From Eubacteriaceae bacterium (GTDB lineage: Bacteria; Bacillota; Clostridia; Eubacteriales; Anaerofustaceae), in assembly GCA_009782875.1 (NCBI GenBank), contig WRIE01000010.1, forward strand, positions 1 through 61,143: DNA of 61,143 nt. Reading direction: 5' to 3'. The notes beneath the pieces are model-generated. The model was given only the letters and a program-made list of their open reading frames with translations. It was not told the DNA's origin and ran no database searches. The translations under genes and the position numbers were made by a program. Below are positions 26,357-36,857 of this stretch, piece by piece; within the stretch, counting starts at the first letter, position 1; every line of letters begins with the position of its first letter.

Positions 26357-29074
26357 CTATAACAACTCCCCGTGCCTTTTAACAAAAATCCTCTTAAATA
26401 CCGTCACCAGACCCATATACAATACAATCGTCAATGCCAACCAAGGGAAATACACCCGCGGCAAGGCGGCAAAACCAAATGACGCGCCAAAACTGGTAAA
26501 AGGAATAATGGTCAGAATAGAGCATCCGGCGAAAGTGATCAGTGTTAGCGGCGCAGACGCATAACTCTGCACAAATGGGACCTTCTGCGTACGGATCATA
26601 TGGATAACCATTGTCTGTGACCACATGGATTCAACAAACCACCCAGCTTGGAACATGGAGATATAAAGCGCCCGCATAGCTGGATCTGCGAGTTGGTGGA
26701 ATAGCATTCCGCCGCACATGGCAGGGCAGATAAAGAAATACATCAGTATGTACGTCGTGATATCGAACAAAGAACTTGTTGGGCCAATCCATAGCATGAA
26801 ACTGCCCACAGAAGAGGCGTCCCATTTCCTCGGAACTTGGAGAAATTCTTTGTCGACATTATCCCATGGAATCGCCGCGCATGAAAAGTCGTAAATCAAA
26901 TTGAGCAGGATGATCTGGATCGGCAGCATCGGTATAAACGGGATAAATGCGCTGGCAGCTAACACCGATAGCATATTTCCAAAATTGGAGCTTGCTGTTG
27001 TTTTGATGTACTTAATCATGTTTGCATAGGTTCTGCGCCCTTCTATGATTCCCTGCTCCAACACCATCAAGTCTTTTTCAAGCAGAATAACATCAGAGGA
27101 TTCTTTAGCGATATCTACCGCAGTATCAACTGAGATGCCCACATCTGAAGCTTTGAGCGCCGCAGCATCGTTGATGCCGTCCCCCATATAGCCGACGTTG
27201 TAGCCATTGTTTCGAAGCACTGTAATAATTCTTGCTTTTTGCATAGGCGAAAGCTTTGCGAATACGCTCACTGCTTGCGCGCTGTCTGAAAGCTCATCGT
27301 CATCCATGGAGTCTATATCGGAACCGAGCAGAATGCGCTCGACCGGGAGCCCTACCTGGCGGCAGATGGCGCGTGCGACTCTATCGTTGTCGCCAGTCAA
27401 GACTTTTACCTCTACGCCATACTCTCGTAGAGCGCTGATTGCCTCTGCGGTAGATTCCTTGGGCGGGTCAAGAAAAGCCAGGTAGCCCATCAATACCATC
27501 TCTGATTCGTCGGATACAGAAAAACTATTTCCGATATTGGGAGTGTTTTTTTGTGCTAATGCAATGACCCTCATTCCCTCTTCATTCAATTGGTCTACTT
27601 TAGTGAAGATATATTCTTTTATTTTGTCCGTAATTGGCAGCACCATGCCCTCATACTCGGCATAACTGCATATGTCAAGCATCTCCTCCACAGCGCCTTT
27701 TGTGATCACCTGTGTCTTTCCATTTGCCACCACCACACTCATACGGCGCCGCTCGAAGTCAAAGGGGATTTCATCCACTTTGACGAAACGTTCTGCAAGA
27801 CCTCGCAGCTCCTCCACTTTGCCCTGCTCCTCAAATGTATGGTGGATGATAGCTATGTCCATCAGATTCTTAAGCCCCGTCTGGTAATAGCTGTTAAGGA
27901 AAGCGTGGCGCAATACCCGTGTGTCCTCTTCTCCATGGATATTGAGATGGTACTGTAAAACCACTTTATCCTGAGTCAGAGTGCCTGTTTTGTCAGTGCA
28001 TAGAATATTCATCGAGCCAAGGTTCTGGATTGAGTTCAGGTTTTTGATAATGGTCTTTTTCCGGGACATAGCTACTGCGCCTTTGGCAAGGCAGGTCGTG
28101 ACAATCATCGGGAGCATTTCAGGCGTCAATCCCACTGCGACTGATAGCGCAAATAGTGTAGCTTGCATCCAGTCGCCTTTGGTAAACCCATTGACAAACA
28201 AAACAACAGGAGCCATTACCAGCACAAAACGCAGCAGCAGCCATGCCACAGTGTTGACGCCTTTTTCAAAGCTGGTCTGGGCAGGCTTGTCGCTGGCGTT
28301 TTTTGCGATTTCGCCAAAAAGGGTATCATTGCCCGTCGCTATTACAACACCAGCCGCGCTTCCACTGACGACATCTGTACCCATAAACGCGAGGTTGGAA
28401 ATTTCGGTTAGGGCGCCAATCACTTGCACTGCTTGTGATGTCTTCTCCACTGCCATGCTCTCCCCTGTCAGCGCCGACTGGCTGATAAATAAATCTTTTG
28501 CCCCGATGATCCTCATATCTGCGGGGATCATATCTCCCGCCGCCAACTGCACGATGTCGCCTACTACCACGTCCTCAAGCGGGATTTCTTGTGGTCCTGC
28601 TCCCTGGCGAAGGACATTGGTGGTGGTTGTTATCATTTTCAGCAAATTCTCGGCTGCCTCGCCACTTTTCGTTTCTTGCACGAACTGGAGTATGCCAGAT
28701 AAGAGCACCATCGTTGTGATGATAACAACAGTTGTAGGATTGGCTTCCCCAGGAGCCGCCAGAATAATGTCTGTGAACGCCGATACCGCCACCAAACCGA
28801 AAAGAATGGCAGTAAATGGATTTATGAACGCATCTGCGACACGCTTTAGCGTTGATATCTTTTTACCGTGTGTGACTGTATTGCTTCCGTACATCTCGCG
28901 GGACGCTTCTGCTTGTGTTTCGCTCAACCCATCCGGCGATGTTTCCAGCATTGCATATAGTTTTTCGATTCCAGCTCCAGCAGCTGACAGCATCCTATCA
29001 CGCACTTGGCTGCTGCTTGCCGTTTTATCAAATGTCTTTTTGTGTTCTATTGTGGTGTTTTTTGCCACGCTCAT
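26357..29074 (-). CDS. mgtA: Magnesium-translocating P-type ATPase
   Basis: The type IIIB P-type ATPase of 905 residues imports Mg2+ through the cytoplasmic membrane. It shows the actuator motif TGES, the phosphorylation motif DKTGTLT, the nucleotide-domain block [11 protein letters not shown] and the hinge GDGINDA. About ten membrane helices are in the usual arrangement, ending in a basic tail. I start it at ATG 29074, because GGAGG lies ten bases upstream. The longer frame beginning at 29131 would translate the leader. The leader contains a strong hairpin (29323-29360), suggesting attenuation, which would fit the Mg control typical of this family. Confidence 0.93.
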   Translation of the reverse strand: MSVAKNTTIEHKKTFDKTASSSQVRDRMLSAAGAGIEKLYAMLETSPDGLSETQAEASREMYGSNTVTHGKKISTLKRVADAFINPFTAILFGLVAVSAFTDIILAAPGEANPTTVVIITTMVLLSGILQFVQETKSGEAAENLLKMITTTTNVLRQGAGPQEIPLEDVVVGDIVQLAAGDMIPADMRIIGAKDLFISQSALTGESMAVEKTSQAVQVIGALTEISNLAFMGTDVVSGSAAGVVIATGNDTLFGEIAKNASDKPAQTSFEKGVNTVAWLLLRFVLVMAPVVLFVNGFTKGDWMQATLFALSVAVGLTPEMLPMIVTTCLAKGAVAMSRKKTIIKNLNSIQNLGSMNILCTDKTGTLTQDKVVLQYHLNIHGEEDTRVLRHAFLNSYYQTGLKNLMDIAIIHHTFEEQGKVEELRGLAERFVKVDEIPFDFERRRMSVVVANGKTQVITKGAVEEMLDICSYAEYEGMVLPITDKIKEYIFTKVDQLNEEGMRVIALAQKNTPNIGNSFSVSDESEMVLMGYLAFLDPPKESTAEAISALREYGVEVKVLTGDNDRVARAICRQVGLPVERILLGSDIDSMDDDELSDSAQAVSVFAKLSPMQKARIITVLRNNGYNVGYMGDGINDAAALKASDVGISVDTAVDIAKESSDVILLEKDLMVLEQGIIEGRRTYANMIKYIKTTASSNFGNMLSVLAASAFIPFIPMLPIQIILLNLIYDFSCAAIPWDNVDKEFLQVPRKWDASSVGSFMLWIGPTSSLFDITTYILMYFFICPAMCGGMLFHQLADPAMRALYISMFQAGWFVESMWSQTMVIHMIRTQKVPFVQSYASAPLTLITFAGCSILTIIPFTSFGASFGFAALPRVYFPWLALTIVLYMGLVTVFKRIFVKRHGELL

Positions 29075-29655
29075 TGTGCCTGTACCTCCGTTTTCTAAAA
29101 TTTGTGATATTGCGTGGAAGCACAGCCCCAAAAATTGACAGGCTACATTCTTGCCGTGGTGATGACGGCATGGAAATTGGCTTTCCTTGCCGACGTGGTG
29201 GTACTTCGATACAGCCCATCAAATTCAGGACTGCATATACTGCCAGATTCCATTCCGCTCACCTCGCTCCATTATTGAAATATTATCTTAAGCTCCAATT
29301 TGGGCATTATAAATACATAAAAGCGCACCTATGGAACATATTACTGTCCCACAGATGCGCGTATCACTCACCTGCTGCCGCGATTCGCAGCCCAGCCCCA
29401 CAACCTCTAAAAAAAGGCCATCGCCTGCTCAGTTTCTATTTTATTGTATGCAGTGTAAAGAGTATTGATTTATTATGCCACAGGAACATGGATTTGTAAA
29501 GTGAAAATATTCGACCCAAATTGGCGAAAAACCAAGATATCAATGTCCAAGTGTGGGAATAAGTGGCGAGATCCTGCCAACTTCGAGGGTTGATTGTGTG
29601 CTGGAAATCCATTGACTTTTTGTTATGGAGATGTAGAATAAGGATTAATTATGTC
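29075..29655 (-). other. Long leader region of the Mg ATPase gene
   Basis: Besides the hairpin at 29323-29360 it contains a proline- and arginine-rich minus-strand frame from 29222 (VPPRRQGKP, then SMPSSPRQE) that runs out of frame over the ATPase start. I could not match the sequence to the M-box consensus. Left of 29460 (plus-strand numbering upward) there is only AT-rich spacer up to the cobalamin riboswitch. Confidence 0.4.
29323..29360 (-). promoter_or_regulatory. Attenuator-like hairpin upstream of mgtA
   Basis: GCGCACCTATGG (29323-29334) pairs with CCACAGATGCGC (29349-29360), 12 bp with G-U pairs in the RNA. On the minus strand it is followed by TTTT. It lies about 250 bases before the ATPase start, so it could end transcription early. 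Confidence 0.5.
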
Positions 29656-29662
29656 AAAGTGT

Positions 29663-29878
29663 TCCTAAAGGCTTCCCTTTATTGTATCTGAAGCTGCCTT
29701 TAGGATTAACAGGGAACGCAGGAGCGCAGGATTTTGGTGCGCTTAACTGCACGGTACCGCTACTGTATGCGTGTTGCCGGCTATCCGTTGGCGAAAGCCA
29801 GCCACTGTAATGGCAAGGCAGGAGAGCAGGCTGTGGGCGAAAACCCGCAGGCACGAGAGTCAGGAGACCGGCTTTGAT
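29663..29878 (+). promoter_or_regulatory. Cobalamin riboswitch
   Basis: The region carries the conserved blocks of the B12 riboswitch in order: a TCCTAAAGGC/GCCTTTAGGA stem (29663-29672, 29696-29705), a CGCTACTGT block, GCCAGCCACTG, and the B12-box sequence GAGTCAGGAGACC (29857-29869). It precedes the CobQ-like gene and a terminator at 29935-29970. Bound B12 should lower expression of that gene. Confidence 0.92.
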
Positions 29879-29934
29879 TTGTCAAATTGGTCCCGCGGGT
29901 ACTGGGCTGTTTGGTTGCTTCGTGAATAATCGGT

Positions 29935-29970
29935 TGCGAAGATGTTGTTTTGCATCTTCGCATTTTTTTT
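29935..29970 (+). terminator. Riboswitch-controlled terminator
   Basis: TGCGAAGATG (29935-29944) pairs perfectly with CATCTTCGCA (29953-29962), followed by eight Ts. It lies between the B12-binding RNA and the CobQ-like start codon, the normal place for an expression platform. Confidence 0.88.
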
Positions 29971-30020
29971 GTTGGGTTTGGGCAAGCAATGCAAAGAGAA
30001 ATATATAAAAGAGGTTTTTT

Positions 30021-30878
30021 ATGGCTAAAAGAATCATGGTACAAGGCACAATGTCATCTGCAGGCAAAAGCATCCTTACAACTGGCTTATGCAGAGTGCT
30101 GCGGCAAGACGGGCACAAAGTTGCCCCCTTCAAGTCCCAGAATATGTCAAGGTTCTCATACATAACCCAAGATGGATTGGAGATAAGCAGGGCCCAGGTT
30201 GTCCAAGCCGAGGCTGCGGGGATATTGCCGGATACAAATATGAACCCAATACTGCTAAAGCCCGTCACTGACATGGGGGCAGAAGTGTTTGTCAACGGGG
30301 TATCCCGGGGGCATATGAGCGCGGCAGATTATTTTGGCTACAAACTGGGGCTTGTCCCCGATATTTTGGCAGCATTTGAAACGCTGTCAGGGCAAAACGA
30401 CATTATCGTTATTGAGGGGGCAGGAAGCCCGGCAGAGATTAATTTGAGGGACCACGACATTGTGAATATGGGCCTTGCCGAGCTGGTTGACGCCCCAGTG
30501 CTGTTGGTTGGCGACATTGATTGCGGAGGCGTTTTCGCGCAGATTGTGGGGACATTGGCCCTTCTTGAAGATAATGAGAGGGACCGGGTCAAAGGGACTA
30601 TTATCAACAAGTTCCGGGGGGACATCGAGATACTGCGGCCCGGCTTGTCAATGCTGGAGGAGAAAAGCGGCAAGCCAGTGGTAGGGGTTATGCCATTCCT
30701 GGATATAGACATTGAAGAGGAAGACAGCCTTGTGAGGGGAGCAGCGAAGAGCGCAGAGTTTGATGGCCAAATTGACAGGCAGGCTTACAAGGAGATCCAG
30801 TACGACAAGTTGGCAGCTGCGGTTAGGGAGCATTTGGACATGGAATTTATCTACAAAATCCTCGATAGCCAAATTTAG
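30021..30878 (+). CDS. CobQ-like protein lacking the glutamine amidotransferase domain
   Basis: The protein of 285 residues matches the synthetase half of adenosylcobyric acid synthase. It has the P-loop GTMSSAGKS (9-17), the KSQNMS loop, [31 protein letters not shown] and NKFRGD. CobQ is normally about 500 residues, with a class I amidotransferase domain (Cys-His-Glu triad) in the second half. Here the sequence passes from the [12 protein letters not shown] block straight to the family's C-terminal tail ([18 protein letters not shown]), without a break in frame. It looks as if the amidotransferase was excised. It could use free ammonia, act on another substrate, or be a dying gene that still has its riboswitch. 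The start is ATG at 30021 with AGAGG. No other cobalamin gene is adjacent. Confidence 0.85.
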   Translation: MAKRIMVQGTMSSAGKSILTTGLCRVLRQDGHKVAPFKSQNMSRFSYITQDGLEISRAQVVQAEAAGILPDTNMNPILLKPVTDMGAEVFVNGVSRGHMSAADYFGYKLGLVPDILAAFETLSGQNDIIVIEGAGSPAEINLRDHDIVNMGLAELVDAPVLLVGDIDCGGVFAQIVGTLALLEDNERDRVKGTIINKFRGDIEILRPGLSMLEEKSGKPVVGVMPFLDIDIEEEDSLVRGAAKSAEFDGQIDRQAYKEIQYDKLAAAVREHLDMEFIYKILDSQI

Positions 30879-30892
30879 TATCGAAATATAAA

Positions 30893-30930
30893 CAGCGCAG
30901 GATAGATTAATACCTGCGCTGCCATTTTTC
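30893..30930. terminator. Bidirectional terminator between convergent genes
   Basis: CAGCGCAGG (30893-30901) pairs with CCTGCGCTG (30913-30921), then a T-rich run on the plus strand. It separates the CobQ-like gene from the convergent HD-domain gene. Confidence 0.8.
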
Positions 30931-30936
30931 TCCTAA

Positions 30937-31479
30937 TTACACCCCGACAAGGGCGCTTTCAATGCTCGATACCCGTATAATCTCGTCTTTCATTGCCGCA
31001 TACTCTTTCAGAGAGCAGTATTTGTCGACCATCGACACAATAAAACTCTCAGGGTACTTTGGCAAGCTTATTGTCAAGGGCCACATATGCTTTGATACAA
31101 TGTCCCTCTCAATTTCGTTGAGAGCGAAATAGTCCTGGGCGTTTTTAAGGGCTGCCTTGCTGTGGCAGCTTAGATGCTCATAGCGCTTCGCTACTTTGCA
31201 ATCGTAAAGATAAAGGTCATGCAGCAACCCGCCTCTTCCTGCAGAATGGCAGTCCAAGCTCAATTTTTTGCATGCCCAATAAGATATGTAGGAAACATGG
31301 ACAGAGTGCTCGAAGCAATTAATTTGATAATGGTGCCTGAATGATTTCATTTGTTGGATGATAGGATGTGTCAAGAGGGGTTTCATCTCATCCACGTATT
31401 CATCCACCCGTCCGCATATTGCGCTGACATCAAAGAACGGTTGTTTAAACAATAATGCTACCTTCTTTTCCTTATTCAT
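30937..31479 (-). CDS. HD-domain phosphohydrolase
   Basis: The soluble protein of 180 residues carries an HD metal site. The first histidine lies in FEHSVHVS, the HD pair is in GLLHDLYLYD near residue 85, a later histidine is in SKHMWPL, and the final aspartate is in VDKYCS. Members hydrolyse phosphate bonds of nucleotides or act on RNA, and the substrate is not evident here. The start is ATG at 31479 with only a weak ribosome site. It is convergent with the CobQ-like gene and separate from the metallophosphoesterase gene to its right. Confidence 0.85.
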   Translation of the reverse strand: MNKEKKVALLFKQPFFDVSAICGRVDEYVDEMKPLLTHPIIQQMKSFRHHYQINCFEHSVHVSYISYWACKKLSLDCHSAGRGGLLHDLYLYDCKVAKRYEHLSCHSKAALKNAQDYFALNEIERDIVSKHMWPLTISLPKYPESFIVSMVDKYCSLKEYAAMKDEIIRVSSIESALVGV

Positions 31480-31625
31480 GTGCTATGGTCATTTTTGAGC
31501 CAATGCAAATAAGTCCGCATTGATAATATATAGATTTTGATAACGCTCAGCAAGTCTTTTTGTAAATTATTCACTAAAAATCAATTGTATATATAATTTT
31601 TCTCAAGTTGGCTTTGCTTAAATGC

Positions 31626-32468
31626 CTACTCTTGGCACAATGTCACAATAATGACTTGGCGCCTGGCAAATACCCTTGGAAGGTAATCCCCTGTGCCATT
31701 GCTCACATACACTGGCACGCCATCCATTGATTTTGCCCAGCCTTTCATAAAACGCTGCCCATATTTTGTCACTCCTTTTGTAAAAGACAAATAGGGAGCC
31801 CAAATGCCAAATAATGTAACCTGCCCGCTGTGGGTATGGCCGCAAAGCGCCAAGTCCACCCCTTTTGTGCTCTGGAGCATAGTCACATCGGGGTTGTGGG
31901 ATAAAAGGATGACAAAATCGTCTTCCTTTGAGCCTTCAATAGCCTTAGCAATATCGGGTTTGCGCAAGATGAGGTCCTCGACGCCTGCCAGAAAAAATCC
32001 TTCCCTTACATACAGCCCGCTATTCGTCAAGGGAATGATTGAAAACTTCTCCATGGCGCGAAACAGTGTCCTGTAATTGTCATGGTTGCCGTCTACGCCA
32101 TATATACCGTCTTTAGCCTCAACCTGTGACAGGATCTCTAAAGCTCGCTCTGGCGCTTTGCCTTTGGTTGGGAAGTCGCCGCCCAACAGAAGCAAGTCCA
32201 GGCCTTTGGTGTTCAGCTTGTCAACCATGGCATTCATTGTATCGCTTGGAAGGGCATGGATGTCTGTAATGAAACCTATCCTGTACCCGTCAATGTGGGA
32301 GGGCACATCGGGGGAAACCAGGGGGACCTCTTTGTACTGGATGATCTTGTCTATTGTCATTGCCGAGGCAATATGCACTAGGGCTACCGCCAAAGCTGTT
32401 ATAAAAGCCACTTTCAATAACTTATCTCCCTTTGATGAGGCTTGAGGCTTCTTAATGTCAAATTCCAT
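31626..32468 (-). CDS. Membrane-anchored metallophosphoesterase (YkuE/YaeI type)
   Basis: The protein of 280 residues has one N-terminal membrane helix (about residues 17-38) followed by a calcineurin-like phosphoesterase domain. The metal motifs are present: TDIH, GGDF, GNHD, SHNPD and GHTHSGQ. Relatives hydrolyse phosphodiester headgroups or UDP-diacylglucosamine-like lipids at the membrane, but the substrate here is not shown. The start at 32468 has AAGG very close to the ATG. It stands alone on the minus strand. Confidence 0.88.
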   Translation of the reverse strand: MEFDIKKPQASSKGDKLLKVAFITALAVALVHIASAMTIDKIIQYKEVPLVSPDVPSHIDGYRIGFITDIHALPSDTMNAMVDKLNTKGLDLLLLGGDFPTKGKAPERALEILSQVEAKDGIYGVDGNHDNYRTLFRAMEKFSIIPLTNSGLYVREGFFLAGVEDLILRKPDIAKAIEGSKEDDFVILLSHNPDVTMLQSTKGVDLALCGHTHSGQVTLFGIWAPYLSFTKGVTKYGQRFMKGWAKSMDGVPVYVSNGTGDYLPRVFARRQVIIVTLCQE

Positions 32469-33773
32469 ACCTTGGATTCTACCAAAGAAAACACTATGTG
32501 CTGAGAGGTTTGGGCATAAAGGGATGGTTTCCGCAATTTGGCATACATTTGAAAAAACTCAACACTGCCATTATTCATTTCTCATACAACCGATTGTTTT
32601 GGCATAAGCCACACTCCCGCACATAGCTTTGCGCCGTGCTCCTTGGCCCCGCCCAGCGGCGGGATATTTTCCAAACTTTCTGTGTGTGCCCTACGGTCTT
32701 AAAGGGTAATTTGCCAACACACGGTGCGATTTTGCCTCTATTTGGGATTGGGGCGCTTCTCCCGCTGCTCTCAAAAACACACCGCTGCCATTAGAGGCAT
32801 TCCCATTCTTGTTGTTGTCTTTCATCCGGCACCTCCGGGAGCATATATTCTAGGGATTAATCTGCCAGGACGGCTAGAGGAGGCGACAGGTTGCCTGGCA
32901 AACCGAAAACATCCGAAAACATCAACCTCCATGCCCTCTATGTCGCTGGCACCACTGATTTTGGCATACCCAGGATGATTTGTGTCCGATCCTAGCAAAG
33001 CGGCAAATGTGCTGAAGGAAAATGGTTTATTGTCAAAACCTCTGATGTGATTGCTGCAGCAGTGGGCTACAACCCTGCACAAAGCGCTGCGGGAGTTGAA
33101 GCGCTTAACATATCTATTAAAATATGTATGCGTTTACGAGCCGGCATCAGAACTACGACGCAATTATCATACTAAGCCTCAGCAATCAAGACATGGGGCT
33201 TGGCAATTTGGGGAACAGCAATCTGGTTTCACTGGGTGATTGCTTTTTGATGCAGTGAATGATGCTTTGGGAAAGGGGACATGTAATAGATTTGGAGAAT
33301 ATCTGAAGCCGTTTTATTAAAACCGTTTTTCCATGGGAAATGGAATTGGCATAGATTTACGTGCCTGTATGTTAGCGTTGCGCAAGGCGGCTCTTCGCGC
33401 TTGGCAGACTCCCCTTTCATGGTCCACAGCAATTTTGCAAATGTTTGAGGTGTAGATATTGGTGGATAGTGGCTCCATCAAGTAGTTTTCACCTCTGAAA
33501 ACATTAAGGGCAAACGCTTAACCGCCAATCCGCTTGTGTAGTATTACTTGTGCTGTATAGCATTTATGCATCGAAGATGGTCCTAGCGTCCCGATTGCTG
33601 AAAATGGCATGCAAACAGGTTTCGTTGATGAAACTATATAAACATAATGCAGGCACGGTCAATGTTGCCCTGCCTGTTTATCTGGATTCTCACTTTCCAA
33701 TTTGGCATACATCAACAACTTGGTTGGCGCTGCCTTTTGACTAGCGAAATAGCCTTCTAAAGCTTTGCAATAA
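32469..33773. other. Long region with no intact gene
   Basis: About 1.3 kb without a supported gene. A minus-strand frame at 32822-33082 reads in part like protein (TNHPGYAKISG, EVDVFGCFRF) but is unrecognised and has no ribosome site. Near 33485-33550 short sequences recall the palindrome at the window start. A weak hairpin (CAGGCA/TGCCTG, about 33650-33681) may end the minus-strand gene that follows. I take the region to be decayed accessory DNA. Confidence 0.4.
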
Positions 33774-34598
33774 TCAACCTTGTTGTTGCCTCTGCAATTT
33801 GCCGTACACAAAGCCACCTAATATGAAGGCAACTGCAATCAAAACAGTCAAGTTTCCACGCGTTGGAAATGAAACTGTAGGCAATGCATTGATAATGCTT
33901 TTGATCTTTGCATAATCAAAAGCCATGCCCTTCATCCATCCAAGTTCTTCCCATTTCTCGTAGTCAGGTTTACTTGGATAACTGATAATAACAAATTTGC
34001 CAATCTCTCCATTGTCGCCGGGGTATAAAGCCACTGGATTAAAAAAGCAAGGCAAATCACGTACAAGCAGCGGTGTTCTATCTCTAATCCCTGAGGCATT
34101 GTAGGCGCTTGCATAATAGTCTGCAAATGGGAATTCGGGAGAAGAATACCCAACTCCAGAAACCTCCCAATTTCCGACTTTTGTGGCATACCCCTCTGGA
34201 TCCTGCATCATTCTATATTCTTTTTTTGTAGCTGGCAACACACGTGAAATATCGACAATAACTGTATGCCCATCAACATATATCAAAAATTCATAAAAAT
34301 ATCCGCCCTTCTCCAGATTTTTCTTAAGATCATCAAAATTGTTTGTTCCCAGCGCAAAAATATTTGTGCCAGTGTAAATTTTATATGCATTTGAAAAATC
34401 AACATCATGGTTAGTTATTTCTCTTGGAAGCATGCCAAAAAAACTTTGATTTACTTCGATGGCTATTCTGGAGCTGATATATTCAAAATCCATATCCTCT
34501 GGGTATTCCGGAAAGCTCGCTAAAACAGGCGCAGGAAATAGGCAACTTGCCAGCCAAACGTAAAGGGCAAGTGCAATAACAGTCTTATTTCTTACCAT
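33774..34598 (-). CDS. Exported protein with C-terminal membrane anchor, unrecognised
   Basis: I do not recognise this protein of 274 residues. It has a signal peptide (core VIALALYVWLASCLF, likely cleavage after PVLA) and a C-terminal membrane helix (about residues 245-268) with a short basic tail. The body would therefore lie outside the cell, anchored at its end. The body is mixed alpha/beta with many aromatic residues. The start is ATG at 34598 with GGA upstream. It is isolated on the minus strand. Confidence 0.7.
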   Translation of the reverse strand: MVRNKTVIALALYVWLASCLFPAPVLASFPEYPEDMDFEYISSRIAIEVNQSFFGMLPREITNHDVDFSNAYKIYTGTNIFALGTNNFDDLKKNLEKGGYFYEFLIYVDGHTVIVDISRVLPATKKEYRMMQDPEGYATKVGNWEVSGVGYSSPEFPFADYYASAYNASGIRDRTPLLVRDLPCFFNPVALYPGDNGEIGKFVIISYPSKPDYEKWEELGWMKGMAFDYAKIKSIINALPTVSFPTRGNLTVLIAVAFILGGFVYGKLQRQQQG

Positions 34599-35353
34599 TA
34601 TCCAATCCTCACATACTTTGCGGTTGCGTTCTTAACAATTTGGCAACAGTGCGTCCTAACCATTCTGTTCAAAATTAAGCACTGCCCTGCCGTAGTTTTT
34701 CATTTCCTTTCGATGTCACAGCCTGTATACCTCTTCAACATTTCCTAGTCATGGAAAAGCCGGGCTTTTTTCTGCAATCATATTGCTCTGCACAAGAATA
34801 ATTGCTCCCGTCAATTTTATTTTTTTGCATCCAACACGGGTTTTAACAGCTTTGGTTGATGCTGCCATCTGGAGGAGTATGTCCCCAAAAAAACAGGAAT
34901 GATATTCTTGCTGGAGCGCATCTAATGAATCCAAATTTATATATCACACAATTTTTTCTGTTATATATCATAATATTCTTGTCGAATAATTGCAACAACT
35001 TCATCTTTTTTATCAGCGCTCAAAAAATACTGGCAAGTCGATACTGCTTTCAGCCGGGAATCCAAGGCATATCATTTGTGTTATTTGTACTATTATTAGC
35101 TGTCTAAAAAGCTGATTTTTTATTTTGCAATACTTATGCGCAATATTGTTTTTTGTGTGTATCATAGGATTAATATCACTAAAGCATTCTATACTTTGTT
35201 TATAAAGAAAAATATACAAAAACTTCTACTTGCCTTAATTGTCTGGATTTAATGGGTTGCACAGCTATCAAGTATTAATTACATATTGCAGGCGGTCTTA
35301 AATGCCATGCCTTAGGTAGCCAGGCATACAAAATAAAAGAAAGTGGTGTTAGG
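34599..35353. other. AT-rich intergenic region
   Basis: No gene is supported. It must include the promoters of both divergent neighbours. A small hairpin (ATGCC/GGCAT, about 35305-35325) lies just before the URO-D-like gene. Confidence 0.4.
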
Positions 35354-36736
35354 ATGAAAGAAGAGATCAAAGCATTACAAGATGAACGTGTCCAAATTTA
35401 CAAAGATTTTTACAACAACACTATTCCAAAGAGAATTCCAATCAGTTTGTCAATTCCCGACAGGGTTGTAGCCGCACGCTTGGGGCTAAGCGGCATTGAC
35501 ATCCACTACTCGCCATCTGTCCTTGATGACGAGAAACGCAAGTTGGCAAGCATGTTCTACTCCGACTCTAATCCTTTCTCGGCAGGAGCCACTATACTAA
35601 GCAGAGGCCCAGGATTCTTCAATCTCATGAAGAGCCAGTCATTTGTTATGGCGCAAAACGGGTTTATGCAGCATCCTGAAGTCATTGGAATGTTCGCTGA
35701 CGAGTACCAGCAGCTAATAGACGACCCAATGTCCTTGCTTTATGATGTTGTCATACCACGCCAGTACAAAACCTTTGGCATGAACGCTGCCGCCGCAGTC
35801 AACTATTTCAATATGGGAATGGCTTGGCTCAGGACAGTCACTGAAGAAGCCGCCCCAGTTGTGCGCGAGCTCAATGAAGAGTACGGATACTGGCCAGGGG
35901 CGCCAAGGGGCTCAAGCACAGGCAGCGTCGCCCCCTACGACTTTATCGCAGACCAGCTGCGCTCCTTCTCTGAAATCTCAAAAGACATAAGGCGCAACAG
36001 GGAGCAAGTCAAAGAAGCTTGCGACGCTCTAGTGCCTTTGATGTTCGACTGGGGAATGCCCACCGCCCCCGACCGCCAAGGCATGGTGAGGATCCCGCTG
36101 CACATGCCTACATTCATGCGCGAAAAAGACTTCTCAGAACTCTGGATGCCTTCATTCCTAAGGCTGGCTGAACAGTGGGCAGCGCGAGGTGTGCGAACCC
36201 GCGTATTCTGCGAGGACGATTGGACGAGGCTGCTTGACAGCATCCAAGACATGCCATACAATTCCGAAATGCAATTCGAGTACGGCGATTTCCAGACTAT
36301 CAAGGACAAGGTCGGGCCGAAATATATCATAACCGGCATGTTCCCTCTCCATTATGTGGGACGAGCCACAGTAGAAGAGATGCTGGACAAGGCGAAGGAG
36401 ATGCTTGACATCATGATGCCAGGCGGCGGCTACTTGTGGGGCTTTGACAAAGGGCCTCTCTATGCAGGGGATATCAACATTGACAACTACGCTGCCCTTG
36501 GAGAGTTTGTGCGCGATTATGCGGTTTATGACAATGCAGGCGAGTCCTATGGAAAACCGACTAATTATGAAAACTACGCAATTGACCCGTCAATCGAGGT
36601 CCTGCCAGACTCTCCTTACATCTTCAACTGGGACAGGTTCAAGAAAGAGTATCCGCTAGTTCCTGACTCCGCAGAGAAACAGTTCAAGTTGCTCCAAAAA
36701 GCCCAGCTTGATACTATGTTGCAGCTGCTCAGGTAG
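35354..36736 (+). CDS. Uroporphyrinogen decarboxylase family protein (methyltransferase-like), long form
   Basis: The soluble protein of 460 residues has the URO-D/MtaA-type TIM-barrel fold, as judged from its overall pattern and its similarity to the shorter paralogue at 44111-45253. Blocks include SLLYDVVIPRQ (compare FFLSVVIPRK in the paralogue), LRSFSEISKDIRRNREQ, FCEDDWT, YIITGMFPLHYVGRATVEEML and GYLWGFDKGPL. True heme-pathway HemE is about 350 residues, and no heme gene is nearby. In anaerobic Clostridia such proteins usually transfer methyl groups to or from corrinoid proteins or demethylate methoxylated compounds. That role is inferred. No corrinoid protein gene adjoins it. The start is ATG at 35354 with a weak ribosome site. 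Confidence 0.8.
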   Translation: MKEEIKALQDERVQIYKDFYNNTIPKRIPISLSIPDRVVAARLGLSGIDIHYSPSVLDDEKRKLASMFYSDSNPFSAGATILSRGPGFFNLMKSQSFVMAQNGFMQHPEVIGMFADEYQQLIDDPMSLLYDVVIPRQYKTFGMNAAAAVNYFNMGMAWLRTVTEEAAPVVRELNEEYGYWPGAPRGSSTGSVAPYDFIADQLRSFSEISKDIRRNREQVKEACDALVPLMFDWGMPTAPDRQGMVRIPLHMPTFMREKDFSELWMPSFLRLAEQWAARGVRTRVFCEDDWTRLLDSIQDMPYNSEMQFEYGDFQTIKDKVGPKYIITGMFPLHYVGRATVEEMLDKAKEMLDIMMPGGGYLWGFDKGPLYAGDINIDNYAALGEFVRDYAVYDNAGESYGKPTNYENYAIDPSIEVLPDSPYIFNWDRFKKEYPLVPDSAEKQFKLLQKAQLDTMLQLLR

Positions 36737-36814
36737 CGGCTTGGGAACTGGGCGGATTCAAAACTAAGTTTATTATTGACAAGGAAATCAGGAGCTATTA
36801 AAATATTCCTTTTC

Positions 36815-36857
36815 AAGCTCGCCGCATGGGGCAAACCAAGCCCCTTCTGGCGAGCTT
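36815..36857 (+). terminator. Stem-loop after the URO-D-like gene
   Basis: AAGCTCGCC (36815-36823) pairs with GGCGAGCTT (36849-36857), and a second pairing GGGGC/GCCCC stacks inside. It is followed by CTCATTTTG, a modest T run. It is likely a terminator. Confidence 0.65.

Noticed and set aside
29075-29460. M-box (magnesium) riboswitch in the mgtA leader
   Set aside because: Only scattered pieces (AGGTGAG, GCCAAT) match and not in the consensus order. A covariance search would decide.
32822-33082. Minus-strand frame of 86 codons
   Set aside because: Protein-like in part, but no start signals, no family and no neighbours that support it; kept only as part of the gap description.
35354-36736. 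HemE of heme biosynthesis
   Set aside because: The protein is about 100 residues longer than HemE, its motifs differ and there are no heme genes nearby.
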